A DNA stretch of 64,000 bases from positions 101,843,930 through 101,907,929 of the forward strand of contig OY282560.1 of the NCBI GenBank assembly GCA_958295665.1. The letters run 5' to 3'. This DNA comes from Tipula vernalis. Its lineage: Eukaryota > Arthropoda > Insecta > Diptera > Tipulidae. Below are positions 36,327 to 48,647 of this stretch, one piece after another. A program made the translations under genes and the position numbers. The first letter of the stretch is position 1; each line of letters begins with the position of its first letter. The notes below the pieces were generated by a model. That model was not told the DNA's origin. It ran no database searches and was given only the letters and a program-made list of their open reading frames with translations.

Positions 36327-37060
36327 TTATATAGTGATATTATGGTTGTGATGGTTTAAATGATGGATATCGCTTTCATCAAGTCCATCCCACAATCTGG
36401 TGGTCCGTGATAAAAATGTTGATCTAAATTTATTAATTCGTCCAAAACTTGCTTCTAGGGTGTAAACCTGAGAATATTGAGCAAGCTTGGTTGATCTAAA
36501 ATACTGTTTAAATGATGGCATTAATTCTTTCAATTTATTGGATCTTTGGCCCCTGTGTCTTTATTTATTAGTAATAAATGCAATGAACAATAAAATCACT
36601 GGACGAAATCGATAATGACGATCAAAAGTTAAGTTGTATTTCCCAAGATAGTTTGTAGAGTTAAAGATTATTATTGTCTCTATAACTTTAAAAAAAATTG
36701 ATACTAAACTTTTGATTTTATTCCCTTTTTTGGTACTGGATGAATATATAAAATGTTCCAAGGAGATGGAAAAAAACACCTGTTGTCATCGAAAGATGAA
36801 ATAGCTTGCTAAGTGTTTTTGCTACGGAAGTAAGGCAGTTCTTGAGAACAATTGCGGAGAACATCCCCATTAATTAAAGTTTATTTCTTTGAGTAGCTTT
36901 GAGACCAACGAATCCAGCAGATAAGATTGATGGAAATTGGGACCCAAATAATTAGCTTTCTTAAGAGTAATTGAATAAAGATTATTATTGTTAGAGTACA
37001 AAGAAAGTTGTTTTGAAGTTGACCAACAAAAGTTCTCCAATAGCACTGACAATTTGTAGA
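36327..37060 (-). pseudogene. LINE (CR1/Jockey-like) RT fragment in unit A
   Basis: Minus-strand frames show decayed non-LTR RT. AKTLSKLFHLS and YSSSTKKGNKIKS near 36720-36810 correspond to the LxxxFNxS and PxPKKGD blocks. LGKYNLTFDRHYRFR near 36610-36650 corresponds to the DxQYGFR block. After an internal deletion, a C-terminal FLSRTTRLWDGL phrase (near 36400) matches the LINE RxxRLWNxLP end. Many stops. The matching stretch in unit B (about 37400-37800, plus strand) is even less readable. Confidence 0.55.
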
Positions 37061-37261
37061 TTACACTGCTTTGCCTGCCAGATTTAATGTTTCACCGACT
37101 TACAGTAGCAGCGGCTGAATTATTAACGGCAGCTATAATTTTTGGGTACTACTTTTATATAAAAAAAACCCATTAAAAACAATTAGGTACAATTAAACTC
37201 AATTTAGTACAGTATCATTTCAATCTTCAGTACAATTCAAAAAATACATTTTCCATCACTG

Positions 37262-37269
37262 ATGTACAT
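37262..37269. other. 8-bp palindrome between units A and B
   Basis: ATGTACAT separates the CATCACTG end of A from the CAGTGAGTG end of B. Eight bases is the hAT target duplication length. Being palindromic, it serves equally for both orientations. Confidence 0.6.
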
Positions 37270-40200
37270 CAGTGAGTGATGGAAAATGCATTTTTGGAAT
37301 TGTACTAAAAATTAAAATGATATTGTACTAAATTGAGTTGAATTGTACTTATTTTTTTTAATGTTGTTTTTTATATCAAAGAAGTACCCAGAAATTGTAG
37401 CTGCGGGTTAAGAATTCGGCCGCTGCATGTTTTTTACTGCAACCTCAAGTCGGGCAAACATTAAATCTTGTAGCCAAACAGTTTAATCTAGAAATTGTGA
37501 GTGCTTTTGGAGAACTTTAGTTGGTCAGGTTCAAACTACCTTTTTTGGTACATCTAAGTCTTGATACTACCGTTAAACAGCAATAATAATCTATATTCAA
37601 TTGCTCTTAAGAAAGGCAATTCTTATCCACTGGATTCGTTTATATCAAAGCAGCTCAAAGAAAAACGAAAAATGAAGAACTACCTTAATTCCTTAGCAAA
37701 TGCACTTAACAAGCTACATACTTGCTGAATGAACCCCAGATTGTGTGACGGACTTGTTGAAAGAGCATTCCAATGATTTAAACTTTTAAAAAAAAACGTT
37801 ATCACGAGTACCCTAAATGATTGAGAACACTTCCTATATTTCCTATCGCAAACATAATGTCACTGCGCAAGGTATTACTAGCATTATGGGCAACGCCTAA
37901 GTAAAGTTTATAGTGATACTATAAAAACACAGTTCAGCCTAAGGTAGTACAGGGTTTAGTTAAAGAGATTGTTTAAACTATGTATATTCAAACTCAAAAT
38001 GTACAATTTTAGAAAATTGTTAGAAAGAATTTCAATAACAAGCAGCTTAACAAACGTGGTATCAAAAAGCGTTAAGAAATGAGTGTGGGAAGATTTAGTT
38101 CAATGAGAATATCGCGCAACGCTTATTATTTTAATTTATTTTGTTGTGCAGAATAATTTATTATCATATTTTCTCTGGATTATAAATAAGCAAATACTAT
38201 TAATCCAGTTGTTTAACAACCGTCGACTTTCAGCGGTATACTCCGCCATTTTAAAGGGTACAATTTATACAATGTATGATATTAAATATTTCCCTAAATT
38301 AACTATAAGGGTATAAAATTTAAGTTATACATTTATAATTTGCTATCCTAATAATTTAATAAAAATTTGGAAACTTCTTGGCATTTAATAAATTTTGAGA
38401 TGAATTTTAATGTTTCTTGATATAAAAGCTTTCTAAAATTAGCCTTCTATTGAGATTTTGCTCCTTATCAAGTATTTCAGCGTCATTTAAAAAGTAATGA
38501 GAGGCAAATGATTTGATAACGCCCTGTGTGACGGTTTAAACGTGTATATGGAAGCGTAAATATGTTGCTAAACCCCTTTTTTTTTAATTTTGTTTCGTTT
38601 GACCAACGTACTATGTATACTCTTGATTGTGACTATAGGAATTTTGTCTTTTAATTTATTAAATGAAACTATATCCAAACTTTAAAATACCCTAACAACA
38701 AATTGTATATCCCAATTTTGTAAAAGCATTTTTATTTTTTCGAATAGGATTTCAATATAAAGAGCCAAAATGAACAATTACTTTAACCGACTAAATTTGG
38801 ATTTTCCAAAATATTTCGATAACATTTTTAATACCTCTAGTGAATACACTTCTCCGATAACCATTTTGAATTAAAACATGGGGTAATATTTTGAAATTTT
38901 CAGAATGAAAAGTCACGTCTCGGTAACAAGAGTAACGTAACTATTTTTGAAATATGATGGAAGCCAAGCTTTATAATCTAGGTACCGAAACGACCATGTT
39001 TTTTTGTGACGCAAATCTGTAGTTAAACTTACATCATCATTACGTATTACTATAGGGCCTAGAAAGGCTAAACGCATTGGTGAGTCACGTAGTAAGTCTA
39101 TTAAACGACTCCAAAAAATTATCAATAGATCGGAGGATAGGTTTGACGGAAGATGCTTCCAACACTTTAGTTTCCATGTGTTCAATCAATAGATTTGCCA
39201 CAGTCGGAATAACTGGCGAACCTATCGATCAACCAAGCGCTTGCCTAAAACATCTTTCGAGCCAAAACTAAATTACGTATGATCAATCACTAATTTTAAC
39301 GCTTCTACAAAATTATTTAACTCCAAATTTGTATTATTATTGGTTTTAATGTTATTCCAAAATTGTTTAACAAAAAATATTAGCAAGGATGAGTCAACGT
39401 TCGTGAACAATGAAACCATATCTGAAGCAATTTGTTAGTAGAGATATATTTCTAATTTAATTTTTAAAATATTCCGCGTTTTTACAGCCGAAAGTTATTT
39501 CCCACATAACAATTTGAAATATAAGACAAAAATTCAAATAAATTATACAATAGAGAACCTAAACAGCGTCCGATTGGTCGCAAACAATACCAACTTTGGG
39601 CACTTTTGGTAGACCGTATCATTCTGTGCTCAAAAGGCAAAACAAAAAATGAATTTAAAATTCAACTTTTTCTACTTCTCTAGAAAAATTATCAAATTTG
39701 ATTTAGGCTGTTTTGCCTTTTGACCACAGAATATACGCCTGGTTATACCTTGGTAATTTTTGATGGATTTAACCTATTTTTTATTAATTTTTTCCAGAAG
39801 GTTCCTAGACCGAATGAATACATTTAATTTTGACCAACATTCCGAATTTCTATTATACTCTATTTCCATAAGTATCGTTAATTTACCCTTACCATTTTTC
39901 AATACATACAAATCGTGATGCTAATTCAGGAAACGTTTTACCTTTTAACTATCCCGAATTTGTTGAATTTCTTCAATTCCTAAAAAATTGTTCTGCTAAA
40001 TAATTTTTTGATTTAAACCTTGTCAACACATTCACCATCCTATTTCGAATCACATTACGAGCTGTCTCATCAAATTATGATATAGTACTCTCCATATCTG
40101 ATAAATTTACAAACTCACCTTATAACGAAAATCTCTTGCTCTTCTTATTTGACTTAAACTGTAACGAGTTATCTGAATTTTTGCTGCAGATTCAAGTGTC

Positions 40201-40658
40201 TGTCTTATTTCCGACACTGCTACCTTTGACTTATTATTAATTTTCCGTTAAACTGAGTATTTTTCATTTTTAAAATTCTACCCTAGTTACGTTAGAAAAA
40301 CATACGTTATCAAAAGTTTTCATTTAAACTATTGTATAAATTGTGACAATGGCGGTCGGAATGTCGGATTTTTTTTATTAAGGAATTAATAAAAAATTAA
40401 GCTACAAAAACCACAAATTAATTAATTAATGAGATACTACTAAAAATTTGAAGATTTATGTTTTGTATCGTACCTCGTATACAATTTTTATAATTTTCAG
40501 TTACTTGAATTTGTGCTTTTAAATTCAATAAGGCAAAAAACCCATAAGGAAAACTGTTTGATTTCAGATTGTACTGAATTTTACTGTAATGTACTATTGT
40601 ACTTTTACAAATGAATTGTATCGAAAAAAGTACAATTGTACCTAAAATTCCATCACTG
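37270..40658. mobile_element. Composite unit B, inverted relative to A
   Basis: Begins CAGTGAGTGATGGAAAATG and ends TAAAATTCCATCACTG. Read inverted, it parallels A: terminal block, a segment with CTAACGTAACTAGGGTA, Penelope RT and LINE RT. It lacks both TTAA insertions of A. Divergence from A is considerable, so the inverted arrangement is old or came from two independent insertions. Right flank TACAGCAC does not match ATGTACAT. Confidence 0.7.
38900..40260 (-). pseudogene. Penelope-like RT relic in unit B
   Basis: Minus-strand order: LESAAKIQITRYSLSQIRRARDF (about 40120-40190), an LRPI block near 39575, DMVSLFTNVDSSL (about 39390-39430, the PLE palm motif with VSLFTNV), LVIDHT (about 39280-39300), and VANLLIEHMETKVLE near 39170-39210, which follows the G-x-P box of PLE RTs. 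The YVDD region and any GIY-YIG are not found. Several stops and shifts. It is a different, older lineage than the PLE at 23104-24811. Confidence 0.75.
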
Positions 40659-41086
40659 TACAGCACATACTTATCTGTACGGCCGCATCGGATTCATGTC
40701 GAATACACCGATCGGTTCAATCCCCACTCAGAACAAATAGCACGCGTCAATTTAAGCCAATGATAACAGAAAGAAAAATAGAATATTCCAGATTGAACAT
40801 TTTAATAACGAAAACATTCCATCTCCTACTACATAATACATGTACACACACCAACTCGCAAGACATATATGTATATGCTTGTACATGACAATATAGAAAA
40901 CAAGTAAATGCAAAAAAATTTAAAATATGTTTACATAACAATCGGAGGGAATATTAAATTTAGATTTGGAAATCATAAAATCGAGCATAAATATAACACC
41001 ATGGTGGTCATGGTATTTTATAACTATAAATTTTTTTTTTAAATTATTTGAGCGTTTGGGACCTTCACAAAAATCTTTTCCCTGCT
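40659..41086. other. Noncoding AT-rich DNA
   Basis: No gene seen. GGTTCAATCC at 40715-40724 resembles a tRNA-type B box, but no convincing A box or tRNA fold was found around it. Confidence 0.5.
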
Positions 41087-41900
41087 TCAAGTGGAGACGT
41101 ATGCCAGTCGTAACATAACTACAGGTGATACTAAACCAATCGGTTCGAATATCGCCGCTACCTCTGCAATCACGCTTCGTTTGGTGATTCTCGTTGATAA
41201 CGCTAAAACCAAACTAACTTGATTTCTGAAAACATCTGTTGGTGAATGCCAATAAAGTCTCAGAGTTTTGTTACTTATTTTCATTCTGGACGCCTTCTAA
41301 GATACAAGGTTGATTTGCACACCATTTATGCAATGTCACACCGGCAGAGTTTAATATTGTTGATTTTGTGTTTCGTAGATGTAATGCTTCTTCAGTGGAT
41401 TACATCCGTGAGTAAGTCATCAACTTATATGTATATCATCGCGAATTGCAGCGGAGGCAAGTGGTTGAGTTTCTTCGAAAAGTCTTGCCAGTTCTAATGA
41501 GCACCTGCGGTCGCTATAAATAAGGTACTTACGTTGTATCGTACGTGACGGTTTTAAGCTTATGGGTGTTTAGTTTTTCACTACTGAAATTGTTGACCGT
41601 CCTCATGAAGCTGAATTTGTTGGTACACCTTTGTTAAATCAGTGCTAAAAGCAAATGCATGTGAACGAAACCGTAACGATAGCGTGAATAACTCATTTTG
41701 AACTACTGGTACAACTATAGTCACAAATCGCTGAACGATATTACAGTAGTAGTTTAGGCTGATCCATCAAATACTACTCTAGTTTTAGTTGTCGTAGAAT
41801 CTAACTTGAAGACACAATGATGTGGTAAATAATAATTCGGAATTTTAATATTGTCGACGCGTTCCATATGATTCAACGTCTCATATTGGATGGACTTTTA
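41087..41900 (-). pseudogene. BEL/Pao RT fragments
   Basis: In minus-strand order: YLPHHCVFKLDS and VVFDGSA (about 41755-41840), the BEL RT motifs B-C; FSTDLTKVYQQIQLHEDGQQF (about 41595-41660), the palm core with catalytic Asp context; and at 41284-41087 a TLRLYWHSPTDVF...TKRSVIAEVAAIFEPIGLVSPV block, characteristic of the post-palm Pao region. Frame changes and stops separate them. Unambiguous as a family, inactive as a gene. Confidence 0.8.
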
Positions 41901-42229
41901 TCTAATTGTTTTTCGAGATTTATAAATCTTCGCTGTGATAATACATCTGATTTTCCCAACTGAACATGAATCTGACAATAATTTGACTTGTTAATTTATG
42001 ACAAAATTAAATGCGTTCAATGGACAATGAAATTTTGTTGATATAAAATTTACGATCAAGTCGTCCTAATATTCGATTGGATGTTCCAATATTTTTAAGG
42101 ATCGTAAATGAGAATTGGTTTCATCAATGATTCCTGTCAACTTTTGCTATGTTGCCTTATCCATTGTCTTAATCGAAAATAGTGCACGAATATGGACTTC
42201 GGCCATCATATTCGATTTATCAAATCGTT

Positions 42230-42645
42230 CAATTAGTAACCGTCTGCATCTTTCGCAGTATTCCTAATTTCTGGTTATTTTGAATATGGCTATCGAATCC
42301 TTCAATGTAGCTCTTCCATTTAGTTATCTCTCCACTAAAAGAATTCAAAGTCAACTCCGCCAGTTTGGGAATCAAATTTAATTCTTCAGTGTATGAATTC
42401 AACTTTACATTCTTTGATACCTTTAATTGTTGAATTCTATCTTCTAATGCGGGGTGGAATTGATAATATTGCCGGTCAACTTCTTCACATCGTGTGTTTT
42501 TGTCCGTTTCTTCTTCGCTGAGCGGCTCTAATGTTAACTGATTCTTCTTGAATTCTGCATAATTCGTGATAAGCTCATTTAACCGTAATTTAAGTTGTGA
42601 TAGATACTGTATCTAATTTGGTTGTGACAAATTCATAGTTCATTG
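42230..42645 (-). pseudogene. gag: BEL/Pao gag fragment (DUF1759-type)
   Basis: A minus-strand frame of about 135 codons without a stop and without an ATG start. It has an N-terminal helical stretch (LSQLKLRLNELITNYAEF), a charged middle (LSEEETDKNTRCEEVDRQYY), and LPKLELPxFxGE-like sequence LIPKLAELTLNSFSGEITKWK followed by SYIEGFDSHI, the signature of BEL/Pao gag. Further gag-like sequence (RLLIERFDK) continues to about 42130 in another frame. Confidence 0.72.
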
Positions 42646-42800
42646 AGTGAGTCCAAAAAAATCGGTTATAGTTGTTTAGATCGTCTTAACACGGTTTCGG
42701 TGGTCATTTCACCTTTGTCGCACGAAATAAAGTTTAATATTATGCGTTGTAATTTTTGTGCAATTTGGTAATTGGAACTACAATCTTGTATCCTGCAATA

Positions 42801-43260
42801 CCCCAATCTCAATTTCGTAGACACGTGTTAAAAAAATAAATAATTATATTGGTAACTTGAAAACCGTTCGATGTAGAATTACCTATAAACAGTCGAAATT
42901 TAACAACAATGGATAAAGTGATTACCGCAATCACATCATAGTCACTTGTACTTACAAATTTGTATTACAGCACTTGACAAAGATTACGAAGACAAACGTT
43001 GATGTGAACACTGGAAGTACCGTACTTAAAATTTGTATTACGATGAAAACTGGGTGGTTGATGTAGTCCAATTTAGAATGTATAAATAACTTATAGTTTG
43101 AAGAATACTGTAGATTGTGTTAGATTCAGGAATCCCACTTCTAACACCAATGATTGAGGAAGATCTTTCTCTTCCCTTGCAAATTCTTAAATTTTGTGAG
43201 TCCTCAATTCAGGGTTTAGTGAGTATTACTCAAATTTTTAAAATGAGTAACACCCTGTTA
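42801..43260. other. Noncoding DNA
   Basis: No gene recognised; AT-rich unique-looking sequence with repeated CTTACAAATTTGTATTACA/AAAATTTGTATTACGA phrases near 42955 and 43030. Confidence 0.5.
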
Positions 43261-44036
43261 AAGTTAGCCGAAAGTTTCCAGCCAAAAGTGAAAAGTCGAT
43301 AATGCAGATTATGTTATTGACATTCCAGCCGAAAATAAATCAGCCTCCAGAGACCCTGTTCAAGTTAGCCGAAAGTTTCCAGCCGAAAGTGGAAAGTCGA
43401 TAATGCAGATTGTGTTATTGACATTCCAGCCGAAAATAAATCAGCCTCCAGAGTGTTATGTCTGGAGATGAATTGCATTGATGTGACTTGTCAATAGCTA
43501 TCGCAGGAAAAAAAATTCAGTTCAAGTTTCCCGTGGGAAATCTCGGAAAATTCAAAAAAGTTTCCAGCCCAAATCGAATTTTCCGAGATTTCCCACGGGA
43601 AACTTGTACTGAATTTTTTTCCTGTGATAGCTATTGACAAGTCACATCAATGCAATCCATCTCTAGACATAACACTCGAAAGGCTAATTTTATACAAATT
43701 TTCTAATAATTTTTGGAAAATCGAATTTTCCGAGATTTCCCACGGGAAACTTGAACTGAATTTTTTCATTCGATAGCTATTGACAAATCACATAAAAACG
43801 ATTCAGCTTCAGATATATACTCTAGCGGCTGATTTTATTCCAATTTTGTATATTCTTCTGATTTTCCGATATTTTCTACGAAGCAAAGTTTCATTCCGGT
43901 TGGAATGTTATATCATATTCTGCATTATCGACTTTTTACCTTCGGTTGGGATTAGACAATCTGCATTACCATTTTTTTTCGGGTGGGCTAACACAATCTG
44001 CATTACCGACTTTTCACTTTCGGCTAGCAACTTTCG
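43261..44036. repeat. Foldback repeat cluster
   Basis: Two direct copies (43264-43351 and 43365-43450) carry GTTAGCCGAAAGTTTCCAGC and GTCGATAATGCAGATT. Then comes a near-perfect palindrome, 43466-43665, with arms of about 90 bases containing TTTCCCGTGGGAAATCTCGG and TGACTTGTCAATAGCTATC, and a third arm copy at 43720-43800. Finally inverted copies of the first unit lie at 43935-44035. A nested foldback element without coding capacity. Confidence 0.8.
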
Positions 44037-45903
44037 GTGCGCTATTATATTTATGCATTTAATTATTATTTGGCTTATCAAATGTATAAATAACTTTAGA
44101 ATCTCAAAATTCTTGGCGATCAGGCTGCAGGTACTCGTAAAATTAGATTTGTTTTAAATCCCACGAAAGAAACGTACAACAAATAACTTTTAGCTGAAAA
44201 ATTACACTCGGTGGTAATAAAACGCTTCATATCAAAAACAAAATTAGAAAATTTCTAATCAACACGACAGGTCAACGAAACATTAATTATTGAAAGTATA
44301 AATTTTCTTTTTGTGTAATATAAAAGGACGTTTATCGCGCATTTATATTCTTTCACAGAAATACGATACGACACCATAAGCTATTCAGCAAATAAATCAG
44401 CTTTGGAAATTACATTTCCAACTGAAGTCATAAACAACCATAATTTGTCCGTATATATGTAGGTACATTAGTTTGTATACGATCAAAAGGGGAAGAAAAT
44501 TTGTAAAATCCATTTTCATTTCTAATTTTAATTTTTGTATATGAGTAGGTACATAGTTTTAAAAATAAAAATAAATCTTCTTCATTCCACAAATCCACAC
44601 CATACAACTAAACTATTTTATAATTTTTTTTTTTTTTTAATAATAAATCGTAGAAAAGTGAATAAATTTTTGCTGGATTATAAATACTAATGAAATACAG
44701 GTGGCCACGCACGCAACATAGAATATAGTAGACAATTTAACTGTTGGCATAAAAGTCTAATTTGACGGTGCTAGCTGTAACGCAGTACACCTGTACAGAA
44801 AACTTTTCTGATTATGTTTTGTAACTAATTTTAGAATGTTGCATTCAAACGGAATGTTTTTCAGAATGAAATCGAAAGCTTAATGCATTTAGTAGTTAAG
44901 TTGTTTTGCCTTGTTTTATCTATGAATTGTTAAAGGTTTGTGTAGCTGTCTTTTGAACATAATTTTAACTTTGAATAAGGTACAAATCAATATTGTCCAT
45001 TCTGCACGGTCGAAGTTAAGTATTTTTCATGCCGGCTGCCTCGACTTTGGACATCAAAAATAAAAATTTGTTATTTAATTTTTAAATTATATAAATTAGT
45101 TTTGAGTGGTTAAGAAGGTCGGAGAAACGACTCCTGGAACGACATTTATCCATAATTAATCATCTCATAAACATTTCTTTATATGTCGTCGTTAATGTAA
45201 CATTTTACTATAATGTTCCGTTATTTTGAGAAGGCGAAGTATTTAAATGGTGTCGTGGGTTTTCCTAAATTTTGACACCCCATCCCCTTTCGTTGTGACA
45301 TCGTAAATCCCCTACCCCCAAGCCGCCAAACTGCTGAATAGATAATTATTTAGAACAGCAACGTGTTTAATAGCCATCAATAACGCATTCGCTGCCTTTC
45401 ATGTTCGGCCTTTAACAAGTAACTTCAATAATTTCCATGTTATACGTCTCTGGTGTACTGTTGAAAATCCTTAAGAATTTAAATTACTCCGCTCAAAGAG
45501 GATCACGAAATATTGAATTTTTTTTTTTTTGAGGTTTGTGTCAATTGTTCTGATAACAACTTTATCTGAGCAAAGTGAGAAATGATAGATAAAATTCTTT
45601 ACTCTGTGCTTCAATTTGAACTAGCGTTGTGGACCATTACGAACAATACAAGCAACACAAAATCAGAACTAGTATGATCTATCTTTTGTGACCGGTACCT
45701 TCCTGCTATAGAGCTAGATTTTCGCTATGTCCTACTTCCTAGTTCCCAACGGGCCCAACTTCGTCCGACCAAACTTCCTATCAGATTTATATACGAGGTC
45801 TAATTCCAAGATAATTTATTGCTCGGAAATAATACGTTTTGAGAAGTTTCCATTAAAGTTCCCATAAATATTCAGATAGGGTTATATCGGCGCTCTGGGG
45901 CGG
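44037..45903. other. Noncoding DNA
   Basis: About 1.9 kb with no recognisable gene or element. Isolated less AT-rich patches at 45280-45330 (CACCCCATCCCC, CCCCTACCCCCAAGCC) and 45700-45770. Open frames are short and motif-free. Confidence 0.5.
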
Positions 45904-48647
45904 CTATTCCAACACATTTATTTTATTTTGCCAAGCAGAGGTATCAAACCAAATTAAATGATGGTAGTACATATCAACATTTCTAATAACCACAAAATCG
46001 CCCTCACCAAAACATTTAGCGGGTCTGTTTTTTGACAAATGATATCGTAAGTTTACTTGCTGGGAAACCTCAGTAGCAATTGATGCCTTATTGTGTGATA
46101 ATTCCAAATCGCGATCCAGGTGACTATCGTTTTTATCGGCCAAATGCTCTGAGAACAAATCAACTTCTTCACCACGTTGTACAACGCCAAATAATAATTG
46201 AGATGGGGTCTGTTTAGTTGTTTGATGAATTGAGTTATTCATACTAAATTCAACACGAGTCAACATTTTAGACTAGTTCGAATGTTGTAACGGTTCGCTT
46301 AATTTGCTTAATATTGATTTCAAAACACGATTAACACGTTCAACTTGACCATTTGCTTGCGGTGATGCAACAGCAACTTTCACATGATCAATATTTCGAT
46401 CTAATAAAAAGGTATTGAAGTCTAAAGATGTGAAACAAGTACCCCGATCGCTTACGAAGCGGCTAGTACGACTATAATATTCAAAATATTTACATAAAGC
46501 AGCACACACTTCTTTTGTACTGGTAGAATTTACTGGATACAATTGTACATATTTAGTGAAAGCATCCACCACAACTAAAATATGCTTTCGCTTCGATATT
46601 AATGACGGAAGAGGACCAAAATGGTCAATATGAATAGTATCGAACGGTATAGGTTTTTTAGGAATATTGTGCAAATTTCGCTCATTAATACGAGTCGGAG
46701 TGGAATACATAATACACCGACCGAATTCAATTAAGAATGAACTTTTCGACTTTTTCCTTAATTTCTAGAAACCAATAATGCATTTTAAGCTGATCAACGC
46801 ACTTTGCCACTCCCAAATGACCAATTTTTTCATGAATCAGACGAATGATGTTGTCCTCCATCTTCTTGGGTACGTATAACAATAATCTACCGGAAACGCC
46901 TCGTCGATAAACCAATCCGTCACTCAATTCAAACAATTTGGATGATTTATGTTCCAGGCGGTCACGGATCCAAACAATATCCGAATCTCGATTCTGCATT
47001 GGTTGCAATTGCATGTCGATATCATCAGCACCAATGGTAGCAACTAGATAACAACGACTAAGCGTATCGGCGTGGCCCATTCGCTCGCCACTACGATGTT
47101 CGATTGTATAATTATAATTTTCAAGCTCGAGGGCCCAACGATTCCTCTTACTTAACGTCATTGTAAGCGAATTGCAATCAGTAACAATTCGGAATGTGAT
47201 TCCTTCTAAATACACCCGGAAACGACGCAACGAATTAATTATCGCCAAGGTTTCTAGTTCAAAACTGTGTTTTTCCGGATGCAATTTACAGTCTTCCTGC
47301 TTTTGCAACAACACACTACCGTATCCCAAAGCACTAGCATCGCAGTGCAACTCAGTCTCGCGTGCTGGACTGTATAAAGCAAACACCGGAGCAGAAGACA
47401 ATTAATCTTGCAATATGGTAAAAGCTTGCATACATTCATCGGTGAATCGGAAGTTGTTATTTTGTTTAACTAAATCAAGAAGTGGTTTGACAATTTTGGA
47501 AAAAAATGGAATGAAGCGTCGAAAGTATGAGAAAAGCCCCAAACAAGATTGAACCTGCTTGGCGTTCGTAGGCACTGGGTAATGACGGATTGCTTCAATA
47601 TGGCTGTTGCTTGGTCGTATGCCATCGCGATTTACAAGATATCCCAAATACTCAATCTCAGTAAAACAGATTTTGCACTTTGATAATTTCAATTCCATGC
47701 GATATTCACTAATTCTACGCAAAACTTTTTATAACAAATCAAAATGTTCCGGAATCGTCCTAGTTGTTATCTGAATGTCATCCATATAAACAATGATGAG
47801 TCCGGATTCAATAAACTCTCTTAAAAAACCGGAAATAAACCGTTGAAAGCTACTGGGACCATTTTTAAGTCCAAACGGCATGTCAAAATATTCAAATTGA
47901 CTCTGAGGTGTTACGAACGATGTATAACAAATTGAATCTTCTGCCATTTTGACATGGTGAAAACCACTGCACAAATCAAGTACTGTGAAGTATTTTTTTC
48001 CCTTCCAAGTACTGTCTTCCGTAATTGTCGCGAATAGTTAATTTAATTAATGCCCGATAGTCGACACTCATCCGTGTCTCACCACTTTTTTTTTTAACGA
48101 GCACGATAGGTGATGCATATGGCGAATCACTTGGACGTATAGTGTTCCTTTTTAATAGATCATTAATGATTTGGTTAACTTCATTTTTCTGGCGAAATGA
48201 CAATCGTCTTGGTGAGCAATGAATTGGCACATCAGAGGTTAATCTAATTTTCATTTTGTAGTCGTGACAGATAGACGGTATATGTTCATTTTTCATATAA
48301 TTTTCATCAATTATCCTAAGTAAACTGTCCTGGTGTAAAGAACTCAATCTGGTATTAATATCAATAGCGGAAACATCCGATTCAACACTAATATTAAAAA
48401 TATACGGTAATGCATCTACCTCAGGCTCAACTGGCAACTCCGTCAAACTAGCGGAAATGAACGGAACTTCAGTCAAAGAACGTGACGAGCATCTTTCAGT
48501 GGAATAAGACTCATTTACAATAGTAGCATCAGAAACACAGAAATAAGTTTTATTCAAATTTTTGTTTAATTCAATATTTGATGATACATTGTCCGGTTTT
48601 GATGACAAAAAAATGCCAAATGCATCCATAAAATCCCGACCCATCAT
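45904..48647 (-). pseudogene. pol: E5 pol: RT, RNase H, integrase
   Basis: Minus strand. RT starts within 48647-47976 (MSVDYRALIKLTIRDNY). A small deletion and a slip in an A-run near 47990 shift the frame to the palm (CSGFHHVKMAEDS, MPFGLKNGPSSFQ, YMDD near 47785). In-frame stops at 47729 and 47402 interrupt the connection. RNase H (HCDASALGYG, FELETLAII, TDCNSL, HADTLSR) follows at 47401-46900, then the HHCC finger and a frame change at 46727. The integrase core has IDHFGPL, SDRGT and QVERVNR. A TAG at 46273 precedes the C-terminal part. Three nonsense codons and two shifts; otherwise well preserved. Confidence 0.88.

Larger units (their letters stand above)
31328..37261. mobile_element. 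Composite unit A with hAT-like ends
   Basis: Starts CAGTGATGGAATTTTAGG and ends, inverted, CAGTGATGGAAAATG, with many GTACAA words just inside both ends. It is followed by the 8-base ATGTACAT and then unit B in inverted orientation. ATGTACAA also lies two bases left of the start, a near match that suggests an 8-base target duplication as for hAT elements. Internally: a piggyBac-like insertion, a Penelope RT fragment (+) and a LINE RT fragment (-). Without the insertion it is 2.94 kb, similar to B (3.39 kb). No hAT transposase was seen. Confidence 0.7.
41087..42800 (-). mobile_element. Second BEL/Pao retrotransposon relic
   Basis: Minus strand: gag (42230-42640), then RT pieces (41087-41900). 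Motifs match BEL/Pao and the order is right, but protease and parts of RT are lost and LTRs are not identified. Independent of the relic at 18840-22160, since different domains survive. Confidence 0.7.

Noticed and set aside
40660..40760. tRNA gene or tRNA-derived SINE near a GGTTCAATCC B-box-like word
   Set aside because: No A box, acceptor stem or tail could be matched.
43264..43450. CRISPR-like direct repeats
   Set aside because: Only two long direct copies inside an inverted foldback structure, in a eukaryotic context, with no spacers of uniform length.
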